From: Bradyrhizobium sp. ORS 285
GTDB taxonomy: Bacteria; Pseudomonadota; Alphaproteobacteria; Rhizobiales; Xanthobacteraceae
DNA length: 64,000 bases
NCBI RefSeq assembly: GCF_900176205.1
Contig: NZ_LT859959.1
Span: 5,353,001 to 5,417,000 of the forward strand
Direction of reading: 5' to 3'
Shown: one piece after another, positions 55,080 to 62,826 of the stretch
How the letters are laid out: every line of letters starts with the position of its first letter
Numbering within the stretch: position 1 is the first letter of the stretch
The notes under the pieces: generated by a model
The model's database searches: none
What the model was told of the DNA's origin: nothing
Seen by the model: only the letters and a program-made list of their open reading frames with translations
Program-made: the position numbers and the translations under genes

Positions 55080-56516
55080 ATGGACGTTTCGACCGAGGCT
55101 ACCCGCGTCGCGCCTGCCGCTCCGCCTGCCCCGCCACCTCCGCCACCGGACCCGTCCCGCGCCAAGGCCGCGGCCACGCGCGCGGCGCTGCTGTCCGGCC
55201 CGATCCTGCCCACCCTGGTCCGGCTGGCGCTGCCGACCATGTCGGTGCTGGTGGCGCAGACGGCGGTCAACGTCGCCGAGGCCTATTATGTCGGCCTGCT
55301 CGGCACCGATGCGCTGGCCGGCGCCGCGTTGGTGTTCCCGATTTTCATGCTGATGACGATGATGTCGAATGGCGGCATCGGCAGCGGCGTCTCCTCGGCG
55401 GTCGCGCGCGCCATCGGCGCCGGTCGCAACGCCGATGCCGACGCGGTGGCCTTCCATGCCATCGTGCTCGCGGTCATCGCAGGCGGCCTGTTCACGCTGG
55501 CGACCGCATTGTTCGGCCCGGCGCTGTATCACGCGCTCGGCGGCCGGGCCGGCGCGCTGGAGGCGGGCTTGCGCTATTCCAACTACCTGTTCGCCGGCGC
55601 GATTCCGGTCTGGATCGTCAACCTGCAGGCGGCGGCGCTGCGCGGCGCGGGGAACGTGCGGGTGCCCGCGCTGGTCACGCTGATCGGCGCGGTCCTGATG
55701 ATCCCGGCCTCGCCGCTCCTTATCTTCGGCCTCGGGCCGCTGCCGGGCCTCGGCATCGCCGGCGCCGGCATCGCCTTCGGCCTGTATTATTGCGGCGCCA
55801 TGCTGGTGCTCGTCCGCTATATGGCCTCGGGCCGCTCCACCCTCCATGTCCGCGTCGCGCCGCTGCAGCTCAGGCTGTTCGCCGATATCCTCAAGGTCGG
55901 CCTGCCGACCGCGCTCAATGCCGTCCTGGTCAATCTCACCGTGATCCTGGTGACGGCGCTGGCCGGCCGCTTCGGCACCTCGGAGCTCGCCGCCTACGGC
56001 ATCGCCTCGCGGCTCGACTACATCATGATCCCGATTCTCTTCGGCCTGTGCACCGCCACCCTGACGATGGTCGGCATCAACATCGGCGCCGGCCAGGGCG
56101 CGCGCGCCCGCCGCATCGCCTGGATCAGCGCATCGACGGGCGCCCTGCTGGTCGGGACCATCGGCATGATCGTGGCGCTGCATCCGCCGCTCTGGCTCAC
56201 TTTGTTCAGCGGGGATGCCGACGTGCTGCGCGAAGGCGCGATCTATCTCCGCACGGTTGCCCCGGCCTATGCCGCGCTCGGCTTCGGCTTCGTCCTTGCC
56301 TTTGCCGGCCAGGGCGCCGGCCACGTGCTGTGGCCGTTCATCGGCTCGATCCTGCGCATCCTGATCGCCGCGGGCGGCGGCTATGTTGCCATCGTTGTGC
56401 TCGGCGGGGGCATGAGCTCGCTTGCCTCCATGGTTGCAGTGTCGCTGGTTGTGTACGCGCTGGTGTGCAGCCTGGTCCTGCCGGCGAGCCGGATCTGGCG
56501 CGCATCGCCGCGGTGA
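55080..56516 (+). CDS. MATE family efflux transporter
   Basis: A 478-residue multidrug/toxin exporter with 12 predicted helices in two homologous halves. After a Pro/Ala-rich cytoplasmic leader (residues 10-35), the first half starts with ILPTLVRLALPTMSVLVAQT and the second with RLFADILKVGLPTALNAVLV. The family pairs of Gly/Pro in helices 1 and 7 are visible. ATG 55080 has GGAGG 4 bases upstream. A perfect TetR-type palindrome precedes the gene. Substrate unknown. Confidence 0.93.
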   Translation: MDVSTEATRVAPAAPPAPPPPPPDPSRAKAAATRAALLSGPILPTLVRLALPTMSVLVAQTAVNVAEAYYVGLLGTDALAGAALVFPIFMLMTMMSNGGIGSGVSSAVARAIGAGRNADADAVAFHAIVLAVIAGGLFTLATALFGPALYHALGGRAGALEAGLRYSNYLFAGAIPVWIVNLQAAALRGAGNVRVPALVTLIGAVLMIPASPLLIFGLGPLPGLGIAGAGIAFGLYYCGAMLVLVRYMASGRSTLHVRVAPLQLRLFADILKVGLPTALNAVLVNLTVILVTALAGRFGTSELAAYGIASRLDYIMIPILFGLCTATLTMVGINIGAGQGARARRIAWISASTGALLVGTIGMIVALHPPLWLTLFSGDADVLREGAIYLRTVAPAYAALGFGFVLAFAGQGAGHVLWPFIGSILRILIAAGGGYVAIVVLGGGMSSLASMVAVSLVVYALVCSLVLPASRIWRASPR

Positions 56517-56766
56517 GACCACGCGAACCCCGCGACATCACAACTAACAATCGCCCGGCGACACCTGCCAATAAAGGCAATTTTCCCCGCTACTACCTGT
56601 GGGCGGTGCGAACGGCCGGCTCTCGGCGATGCCGGGAACAGACTAATAACCTTGCATGGCCCGGCTCCTCGATCCCGGTTCCTTTGTGGAACCGGATTCA
56701 GCCTGCAGTAAGGTCTCGCCGTCACTTCCTGTTGCCGGACCAGCACACATTCAGGAAGCGCCGCAC

Positions 56767-57993
56767 ATGACCACCTCGATCTCGTCCGCAGCTCTTCGCC
56801 GACTCTTCTTCCGCTTCCGGCGCGCCAGCGACGGCCAGATCAGCATGATCTTCGCCATCGCCATCATCCCGGTCATCATCTCGATCGGCGCTGCCGTCGA
56901 TTTCGGCAAGACCGGCAATACCAAGGCCAAGTTGCAGAAGGCCGTCGATGCGGCCGTGCTGGCCGGCGTGATCCAGCCGAGCGCGCAGCAGGTCACGACG
57001 GCGAACGCGGTGTTCAAGAGCGATTTCTCCGGCCGCTTCGGCACATCGACCTCGGCCACCTTCACCGCGAACCAGGATGGCACGCTCACGGGCACCGCGA
57101 CGACGACGGTGATGACGTCGTTCCTCAACGTGATGGGCACCTCGTCGCTCGGCGTGACCGCCTCCGCGACGGCCAAGGCCGGCGCCCAGAGCAAGACGCC
57201 GGTCTGCATCCTGCTCGTCAGCACGCTGAACTCGCAATCGCTGCTGGTCAATTCCGGCGCCCAGCTCAATGCGCCCGCTTGCGAGGTGCATGTGCTGTCG
57301 ACGCAGAGTCCGGCGGCGATGTTCAACGCCACGCTGAACGTCAAGCGCATCTGCCTCAAAGGCACCACCGTCACCAAGAACGGCGGCGTCACCCCGCCGG
57401 TCGAGACCGGCTGCGCGGCGATCAGCGATCCGTTCGCCGGCAAGCTGCCCGCGGTGACGGTGGGGTCGTGCACGACCAACAACAAGGTCTACGATCCCGG
57501 CTCGGTCACGCTGAGCCCGGGCGTCTATTGCGGCTCGACCAATTTCAACGGCTCGGGCACGCTGACGCTCAATCCCGGCCTCTACATCATCAAGGGGACG
57601 ATGACCTTCAACTCGGGCTGGACGGTCACAGGCAACGGCGTCACCTTCTATCTCGTCGACCAGAACGCCACCTTGACCTTCAACGGCAACGTCAACGCCA
57701 CGCTGTCCGCGCCGACCACCGGCACCTACGCCAACATCCTGATATACGAGCCGGGCGGCCTGTCGGCGACGAACCTGCCGATCAACGGCACCAGCAGCTC
57801 GTCCTACACCGGCCTGATGTATCTGCCGAGCCGCAACGTCACCATCAACTCGGTCTCGACCATGAGCAGCAACAGCGTCACCATGGTGTTCAACACGCTG
57901 ATCCTGAACCAGACCAATTGGAGCATCGCGCCCGGGGCGCTCGGAATGTCGGTGTCGAACGGCCCGGCGGGCACGGCGTATCTGGCAAAGTAG
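56767..57993 (+). CDS. TadE/TadG-like pilus assembly-type secreted protein
   Basis: A 408-residue protein. The N-terminus (FFRFRRASDGQISMIFAIAI) has the basic-hydrophobic TadG-like anchor (about 25-48), followed by NTKAKLQKAVDAAVLAG, as in Flp pilus assembly TadG proteins. The long C-terminal part is beta-rich and Gly/Asn/Ser/Thr-rich with SPGVYCGSTNFNGSGTLTLN and GLYIIKGTMTFNSGWTVTGN, similar to secreted domains of unknown role. No VWA domain is evident. It is a stand-alone gene; no tad cluster is nearby. The partial gene at 1-185 has the same N-terminal type. The start follows AGGAAGCGCC. Confidence 0.85.
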   Translation: MTTSISSAALRRLFFRFRRASDGQISMIFAIAIIPVIISIGAAVDFGKTGNTKAKLQKAVDAAVLAGVIQPSAQQVTTANAVFKSDFSGRFGTSTSATFTANQDGTLTGTATTTVMTSFLNVMGTSSLGVTASATAKAGAQSKTPVCILLVSTLNSQSLLVNSGAQLNAPACEVHVLSTQSPAAMFNATLNVKRICLKGTTVTKNGGVTPPVETGCAAISDPFAGKLPAVTVGSCTTNNKVYDPGSVTLSPGVYCGSTNFNGSGTLTLNPGLYIIKGTMTFNSGWTVTGNGVTFYLVDQNATLTFNGNVNATLSAPTTGTYANILIYEPGGLSATNLPINGTSSSSYTGLMYLPSRNVTINSVSTMSSNSVTMVFNTLILNQTNWSIAPGALGMSVSNGPAGTAYLAK

Positions 57994-58057
57994 TTGCCCA
58001 TCGATACGGGTAGACGATTGGCGTCCTGCGCAATGAGAGCCGAGCTATCACCACGGC

Positions 58058-58290
58058 GGCGCTGCGCTCCCTCTCCCCGTTCTTCACGGGGAGAGGGCTG
58101 GGGTGAGGGGCAGCGGAACGGGTGGTACAGATTCGAGGCACGTCATTCCGCACGTATTATGAGAAGAGGATCTTCGTGATCGTACGCCTCGATGAGCAGA
58201 GACTGTTCTAACAACTAAGTCTGCCCGCGCGGCTTGCCCCTCACCCCGACCCTCTCCCCGTAAGAACGGGGAGAGGGAGTGCAGCGGCGC
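58058..58290. repeat. Large palindromic repeat with C/G-tract arms
   Basis: Two copies of a CCTCTCCCCG...CGGGGAGAGG hairpin (58060-58114 and 58235-58290) face each other. Their outer ends, GCGGCGCTGCGCTCCC and GGGAGTGCAGCGGCGC, are also inverted. The 120 bases between them carry no gene. Confidence 0.75.
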
Positions 58291-58422
58291 TTCGGATCAA
58301 CCCCTGTCACCAGAACAGCCGCCGAGGCCCGCCTCGCGCGCCCTTCCACCGCGCTCTCCCCATCCGCCCCACTCACGCCTTCGTCACCCCTGCCTCCCCT
58401 TGACACCCCCAGCCATTTCAGC

Positions 58423-58443
58423 TGATGTTACGTTATAACATCA
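58423..58443. promoter_or_regulatory. Zur-like box upstream of the CobW-family gene
   Basis: TGATGTTA (58423-58430) and TAACATCA (58436-58443) are perfect 8-base arms with a 5-base spacer, reading TGTTA...TATAACA in the core like alphaproteobacterial Zur boxes. It lies 66-86 bases upstream of a zinc-metallochaperone-type gene. Confidence 0.65.
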
Positions 58444-58508
58444 CAAACGAGGCCGCATGGCTGTCCGCCGGCACCGTCCGCTCCCGTTGAAGAGGCTGTT
58501 CGATCTCG

Positions 58509-59714
58509 ATGCGCAAACTCCCCGTCACGGTCTTGTCCGGCTTCCTCGGGGCTGGGAAGACCACTTTGCTCAACCACATCCTGAACAACCGCCAGAATCT
58601 GAAGGTGGCGGTGATCGTGAACGACATGAGCGAGGTGAACATCGATGCGGATCTGGTTCGCGATGGCGGTGCCAATCTTTCGCGGACGGATGAGCAGCTG
58701 ATCGAGATGACCAATGGCTGCATCTGCTGCACCTTGCGCGATGATCTTCTGAAGGAGGTCCGTGCCCTCGCCGAGAGCGGCCGCTTCGACTATCTGGTGA
58801 TCGAGTCCACCGGGATTTCCGAGCCGCTGCCGGTCGCCGCGACCTTCGACTTCCGCGACGAGCACGGCATGAGCCTGTCTGACGTCGCTGAGCTCGACAC
58901 GATGGTGACCGTCGTCGACGCGGTGAACCTGCTCAAGGACTACGGCTCCTCCGACTTCCTGGCCCAGCGCGGCGAAGCGCTGGACGGCGACGAGCGTGCG
59001 CTGGTCGATCTTCTGGTCGAGCAGATCGAATTCGCCGACGTGATCGTGCTGAACAAGATCGACGACGCCAGCGCCGAGCAGCGCGACGTGGCGCGCAAGA
59101 TCATCCGCTCGCTCAATCCCGACGCCGATGTCGTCGAGGCGAGCCACAGCCGCGTGCCGCTCGAACGCGTGCTCGCGACCGGGCGGTTCGACTTCGCGCG
59201 CGCCCAGCAGCACCCGGCGTGGTACAATGAGCTTTACGGCTTCGCCGACCATGCGCCGGAGACCGAGACTTATGGCGTGACCAGCTTCGTCTATCGCGCC
59301 CGCCGGCCCTTCATTCCGACGCGCTTCAACCAGTTTCTGCGCGAGCCATGGCCGGGCGTGATCCGCGCCAAGGGTCATTTCTGGCTGGCGACGCGGCCGC
59401 AATGGCTCGGCGAGATCAGCCAGGCCGGCGCCATCGTGCGCACCAGCGCGCTCGGCTTCTGGTGGGCCTCCGTGCCGCAGAAGCTATGGCCGGAGGATCC
59501 GGCCTGGCGCGCGCGCATGCTGCAGCGCTGGGACGAGGTCTATGGCGACCGCCGCCAGGAGATCGTGTTCATCGGCAGCAACATGGACGAAGGCGGCTTG
59601 AGCGCGCGGCTCGACGCCTGCCTGCTGCCCGGCAAGCCCGCGATGGATGTCGCGGCGTGGGCGCGGCTGTCGGACCCGTTTCCGGTGTGGCGGCGCGCCG
59701 ACGAGGCGGCCTGA
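58509..59714 (+). CDS. CobW/COG0523-family GTPase, putative zinc metallochaperone
   Basis: A 401-residue G3E-family GTPase. Walker A is GFLGAGKTT (11-19). The metal-binding CxCC motif is Cys71-Ile-Cys73-Cys74 ([11 protein letters not shown]). Walker B is [10 protein letters not shown] near residue 98, and NKID is the guanine-specificity motif near 182. The C-terminal CobW domain follows from about 260. This branch (ZNG1/YeiR/ZigA-like) delivers zinc to client proteins when zinc is scarce. A Zur-like palindrome upstream supports that. It is not near cobalamin genes. It converges with a His-rich cupin gene, with 244 bases between. Confidence 0.93.
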   Translation: MRKLPVTVLSGFLGAGKTTLLNHILNNRQNLKVAVIVNDMSEVNIDADLVRDGGANLSRTDEQLIEMTNGCICCTLRDDLLKEVRALAESGRFDYLVIESTGISEPLPVAATFDFRDEHGMSLSDVAELDTMVTVVDAVNLLKDYGSSDFLAQRGEALDGDERALVDLLVEQIEFADVIVLNKIDDASAEQRDVARKIIRSLNPDADVVEASHSRVPLERVLATGRFDFARAQQHPAWYNELYGFADHAPETETYGVTSFVYRARRPFIPTRFNQFLREPWPGVIRAKGHFWLATRPQWLGEISQAGAIVRTSALGFWWASVPQKLWPEDPAWRARMLQRWDEVYGDRRQEIVFIGSNMDEGGLSARLDACLLPGKPAMDVAAWARLSDPFPVWRRADEAA

Positions 59715-59958
59715 TCAGCCAAGATCGAGCCGCTCCTGCGAGATGAGCACCAGCGAGACACGCGCGACAGTCGCCCCTGATCCGCGCGTGAGGGAGCGGT
59801 ACAGCCGCTCCCGATGTGGCGGAGCCATCGCGAGATGGCTCCGCCATTTTCGTTGAGCATGATCCGGAAAAGTGCGCAGCGGTTTTCCGAAAAGATCATG
59901 CGCAAACAACAACCTGAAGCGCGAGACGATTCATCTTGATCTCATCGCGCTTGAGTCG

Positions 59959-60495
59959 TCAGGATTTGGACTCGGCGTGATCGCGGTGCACCGGGTCGAC
60001 CCACAACACTGTCTCCGGCTTCTCCACCGGCTCGATGTCGATGTTGATCGCCACGGCCTCGCCGTCGCTGCGCACCAGCACGCATTCCAGCACCTCGTCG
60101 GGGCTGGCATTGATCTCCTGATGCGGCACATAAGGCGGCACGAAGATGAAGTCGCCGGGACCAGCCTCGGCGGTGAATTGCAACTGATCGCCCCAGCGCA
60201 TCCGCGCTCTTCCCTTCACCACGTAGATCACGCTTTCGAGATGGCCGTGATGATGCGCCCCGGTCTTGGCGTCCGGCTTGATCGTGACGGTGCCTGCCCA
60301 CAGCTTCTGCGCACCGACGCGCGCGAAATTGATCGCGGCCTTGCGGTCCATGCCCGGTGTCGACGGCACGTTGCCGTCGAGCTGATTACCGGGGATGACG
60401 CGGACGCCGTCGTGCTTCCAGCGCTCGTCGCCGTGATCGTGAGCATGATCATGAGAATGAGAATGGTCGTGCGCGTGGTCGTGAGATCCTGACAT
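59959..60495 (-). CDS. Cupin-domain protein with His-rich N-terminus
   Basis: A 178-residue protein. Residues 5-27 are a His/Asp-rich metal-binding stretch ([17 protein letters not shown]). The rest is a single cupin barrel (about 30-178) with the metal-binding motif [17 protein letters not shown] and [12 protein letters not shown] providing His, His, Glu and His ligands. Enzymatic role unknown; small cupins may act as isomerases or dioxygenases. ATG 60495 follows AGAAGAAG. It is divergent from csbD and converges with the Zur-boxed CobW gene, so a role in zinc or other metal handling is possible. Confidence 0.85.
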   Translation of the reverse strand: MSGSHDHAHDHSHSHDHAHDHGDERWKHDGVRVIPGNQLDGNVPSTPGMDRKAAINFARVGAQKLWAGTVTIKPDAKTGAHHHGHLESVIYVVKGRARMRWGDQLQFTAEAGPGDFIFVPPYVPHQEINASPDEVLECVLVRSDGEAVAINIDIEPVEKPETVLWVDPVHRDHAESKS

Positions 60496-60579
60496 TTTTC
60501 TTCTTCTCGGATTCGTGATGTTCAATAGGAACCGAAGCATCCTAGTCGAAATGCCGCAGCCGCGCCATTCCGGTTCCCC

Positions 60580-60604
60580 AGAACCTTTTCGCAGCGCCCG
60601 CGTT
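60580..60604 (+). promoter_or_regulatory. EcfG-like general stress promoter upstream of csbD
   Basis: AGAAC at 60580-60584 and CGTT at 60601-60604 are spaced 16 bases apart. This matches the alphaproteobacterial EcfG promoter (GGAAC-N16/17-CGTT) except for one base in the -35. The start codon lies 37 bases downstream of the -10. Confidence 0.5.
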
Positions 60605-60640
60605 GATCCCGCGCAGTTCACAGACAGAAGGAGAGAGACA

Positions 60641-60856
60641 ATGGGTTCGACCATGGACAAGATCAAAGGCGCGACCAACGAGGCCGTCGGCAAGGCCAAG
60701 CAGGGCATCGGCGAAGCGACCGGCAACGACCGTCTGCAGGGCGAAGGCGCCGTGCAGGAAGTGAAGGGCAAGGGCCAGCAGGCGCTCGGCGATGCCAAGC
60801 AGGCCACCAAGGACGCGGTGAACACCGCCGCCGGTGCCGCGAACAAGAACCTCTGA
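60641..60856 (+). CDS. CsbD-family stress protein
   Basis: A 71-residue acidic/basic helical protein, [20 protein letters not shown] onward, with the [16 protein letters not shown] motif that defines CsbD. Members in Bacillus and rhizobia are induced by general stress; the molecular role is unknown. ATG 60641 follows GGAGAGAGAC. An EcfG-like promoter lies upstream and a strong terminator downstream, so the gene is a single unit. Confidence 0.93.
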   Translation: MGSTMDKIKGATNEAVGKAKQGIGEATGNDRLQGEGAVQEVKGKGQQALGDAKQATKDAVNTAAGAANKNL

Positions 60857-60918
60857 GCGAGGTGAGCCGCCGGCGCGTTGATTGATACAGCGTAGCTGAT
60901 CGCGGCTATTGAGATCAC

Positions 60919-60946
60919 AAAGCCGGCTCCTCACGGGGCCGGCTTT
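60919..60946 (+). terminator. Rho-independent terminator of csbD
   Basis: AAAGCCGGCTCC and GGGGCCGGCTTT are near-perfect 12-base arms (one G-T pair) with a TCAC loop, 60 bases after the csbD stop. The T-run is short. Confidence 0.75.
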
Positions 60947-60972
60947 GTCGCGTTGTTAGTTGATTGTGATTC

Positions 60973-61042
60973 GTAGGGTGGGCAAAGGCGCGCCCTCACC
61001 GCGCATGTCATACTGCGCTCCAGCGCGCGCCGTGCCCACCAT
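60973..61042. repeat. Half copy of the GTAGGGTGGGCAAAG element
   Basis: The sequence begins GTAGGGTGGGCAAAGGCGCG and ends GCCGTGCCCACCAT. It equals one inverted half of the 134-139 bp element seen at 13923-14056 and 62645-62783; the matching second half is absent. Confidence 0.75.
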
Positions 61043-61081
61043 TCCCCCCGTCTGCGCCGCGATACCACTCCCTGATACAGC

Positions 61082-61238
61082 GCCCTCTCCCCTTGTGGGA
61101 GAGGGCATGTACGGCCCATCCAAGCACGCGGTTGGGTGAGGGGTTTCTCTCCGCGAGCAACACTCGCTGAAAGAGACCCCTCACCCGACCGAGCTTGCTG
61201 CACTTTCCTACATGCCCTCTCCCACAAGGGGAGAGGGC
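61082..61238. repeat. Long palindromic element with perfect 30-base terminal inverted repeats
   Basis: The left end (61082-61111, starting GCCCTCTCCCCTTGTGGGAG) and the right end (61209-61238) are exact reverse complements over 30 bases. Each end also folds on itself. Inner GGTGAGGGGT and ACCCCTCACC extend the pairing. The whole 157 bp would form a long cruciform. Related C/G-tract palindromes lie at 26237-26373 and 58058-58290. Confidence 0.85.
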
Positions 61239-61303
61239 ACAGTCATGGGCACCGCGCTATCTGCTCATCATTGGCTAATAAGCACGAGGCGCAAGGCACG
61301 CCT

Positions 61304-61771
61304 TTACTTCACACCCAGCAATTCCACATCGAACATCAACGTCGCGTTCGGCGGGATCACGCCGCCGGCGCCGCGAGCGCCGTAGCCGAGCTCGGGCGGG
61401 ATGATCAGGGTGCGCTTGCCGCCGACCTTCATGGTGGCGACGCCCTCGTCCCAGCCGGCGATGACGCGCTTCATGCCGATCGGGAATTCGAACGGCTCGT
61501 TGCGGTCGACCGAGGAGTCGAATTTCTTGCCCTTCTGGCCGTTCTCATACAGCCAGCCGGTGTAGTGCATGACGCAGGTCTGGCCGCGGGTCGGTGTCGC
61601 GCCGGTGCCTTCCTTGGTGTCGATGATCTGCAGTCCGGAGGGAGTGGTCATGGTCTTTCCTGTCGGTTGGGAACTGGTCTGCGCCGAGGCTCGCTGTGAG
61701 CCCAGCCAAGCGCCGGCCGCGGCTGACACCGCCGCCATCAGCGCAACTCGTCTCGTCATCGGACGCCGCAT
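61304..61771 (-). CDS. FKBP-type peptidyl-prolyl cis-trans isomerase (secreted)
   Basis: A 155-residue protein with a signal peptide (RRVALMAAVSAAAGAWLG, cleavage after ASA near residue 30) and one FKBP domain (about 40-155). Conserved segments are VMHYTGWLYENGQKGKKFDS, VIAGWDEGVATMKVGGKR and LGYGARGAGGVIPPNATLMF, which hold the aromatic pocket residues. It should catalyse prolyl isomerisation during folding of periplasmic proteins. The gene is alone, with repeats on both sides. Confidence 0.94.
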   Translation of the reverse strand: MRRPMTRRVALMAAVSAAAGAWLGSQRASAQTSSQPTGKTMTTPSGLQIIDTKEGTGATPTRGQTCVMHYTGWLYENGQKGKKFDSSVDRNEPFEFPIGMKRVIAGWDEGVATMKVGGKRTLIIPPELGYGARGAGGVIPPNATLMFDVELLGVK

Positions 61772-62204
61772 CTGTCCAGACTGCCTCTGCTTGGGTTACG
61801 GGAGCCGGGGTTTAGCGCAAGGCGCCGCGGCTGACCAGTCCGCGCCGGAGCAAGCCCGGCCTCGCCGACCATTTCGAAAAATAAAATGTTCTTGCGCTTT
61901 ATCAGAAATCATGGTTGTATGCGCGCATCCCGCCTCAAGCAGAAGGGGCGTTGCGCGCGATCGTCACGACACGCGAGGCGGGGATGCGGTGGCCGCGAGA
62001 GATCGCAGCGTCCCTCGGCAACGAGGGCGCGGACGAACGATTGATCGCGGACGTGAAGTCGCAGCGTCCTGACACCCCGAAGCTGGTGTCATCCGCGCAA
62101 TGCGCGTAAGCGCATTGTCGCGAGCGCGACGAGGCTTCGCCTCGCGCGGAGGTGGCCAACAAGCCGGCGCACCAGGGAGACTGCGTATAAGCGTGAAGAC
62201 CATC

Positions 62205-62310
62205 GCGCAGGGAATGCCGGCGTGTTTCGGCTTTGCCTGTGGTACCTGCCGCCTGCATTTTTTTAAGCAGGCGGGCCATGGGTGAGGCTGTCACCCGGCA
62301 TTCCCTGCGC
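62205..62310. repeat. Palindromic element (GCGCAGGGAATGCCGG family)
   Basis: GCGCAGGGAATGCCGG (62205-62220) and CCGGCATTCCCTGCGC (62295-62310) are perfect 16-base inverted repeats. An inner hairpin (CCGCCTGC-loop-GCAGGCGG) with a T/A-rich loop lies between. Confidence 0.8.
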
Positions 62311-62430
62311 CCTCTGCACTGTTTGCGAGGGACGAACTAGGCGGAGACCTCGGGCGCGATGCGCCGCGAGAACGCGATGCCACGTCCCCAAACTCGTAGT
62401 TGTTTGACCCGTGAATTCGCCACCCAAACA

Positions 62431-62587
62431 GCCGTCGTCCCGGACAAGCCGTGACGCGCGTCAGCGCGGCATGGCGCCGATCCGGGCCCCATACGCCGCA
62501 GCAGAGGTGATGGGCACAAAAGCCAACGACCAGCCTGCCTCAAACCGCTGCATGGGGGTATGGGTCCCGGCTCAAGGCCGGGACGGC
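62431..62587. repeat. Palindromic element (GCCGTCGTCCCGG ends)
   Basis: The ends GCCGTCGTCCCGG and CCGGGACGGC are imperfect inverted repeats, with inner CGGGCCCCATAC and GTATGGGTCCCGG continuing the symmetry. No coding content. Confidence 0.55.
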
Positions 62588-62644
62588 AGTGGAGTGTGTC
62601 GATGCAAGCCACGCCTCAAGACGACAGCGGCGTGCGAGGCTGCC

Positions 62645-62783
62645 GTAGGGTGGGCAAAGCGGCCGCCCAAAGGGCGGCAGCGTGCCCACCGTCTTTCAGC
62701 GAGCTCGGTGAGGCATGGTGGGCACGGCGCGGGAAAGAACAAGCTACAACTGAGACATCGTGGCGCGCCTTTGCCCACCCTAC
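62645..62783. repeat. Palindromic intergenic element, GTAGGGTGGGCAAAG family, full copy
   Basis: GTAGGGTGGGCAAAG (62645-62659) and its exact complement (62769-62783) bound 139 bp. Inner GTGCCCACC and GGTGGGCAC are present as in the 13923 copy, while the loop segments differ. Confidence 0.85.
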
Positions 62784-62826
62784 GGGCTGGCGCGAAACGA
62801 TGAGAGGGACGGAAAGCCCGGATGCC

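Larger units (their letters stand above)
57994..58508. other. Intergenic region with palindromic repeat pair and Zur-like box
   Basis: About 515 bases. It contains the 233-bp palindromic repeat (58058-58290) and the Zur-like box (58423-58443) upstream of the CobW gene. No RNA gene or coding frame was recognised. Confidence 0.5.
61772..62826. other. Repeat-rich intergenic region of about 1 kb
   Basis: No real gene was found in these 1055 bases. They hold three palindromic elements (62205-62310, 62431-62587, 62645-62783). The AT-rich spot at 61877-61910 may contain the promoter of the FKBP gene or of a lost gene. A plus-strand frame around 61915-62109 reads like a protein (MRWPREIAASLGNEGADERL), but it has no signal and looks like part of a repeated, decayed region. 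Confidence 0.5.

Noticed and set aside
58457..58693. Possible upstream start (ATG 58457) for the CobW gene
   Set aside because: That frame differs from the CobW frame; the true product begins [19 protein letters not shown] at 58509, directly at the P-loop strand as in other family members.
61915..62109. Small frame MRWPREIAASLGNEGADERL considered as a real gene
   Set aside because: It sits in a repeat-rich region without expression signals and looks like a decayed repeated sequence, so it is only mentioned in the intergenic entry.
60973..62783. Clustered palindromes considered as an integron, phage attachment site or origin
   Set aside because: No integrase, no attI or tRNA gene and no DnaA-box cluster. 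Each palindrome belongs to a different intergenic family.
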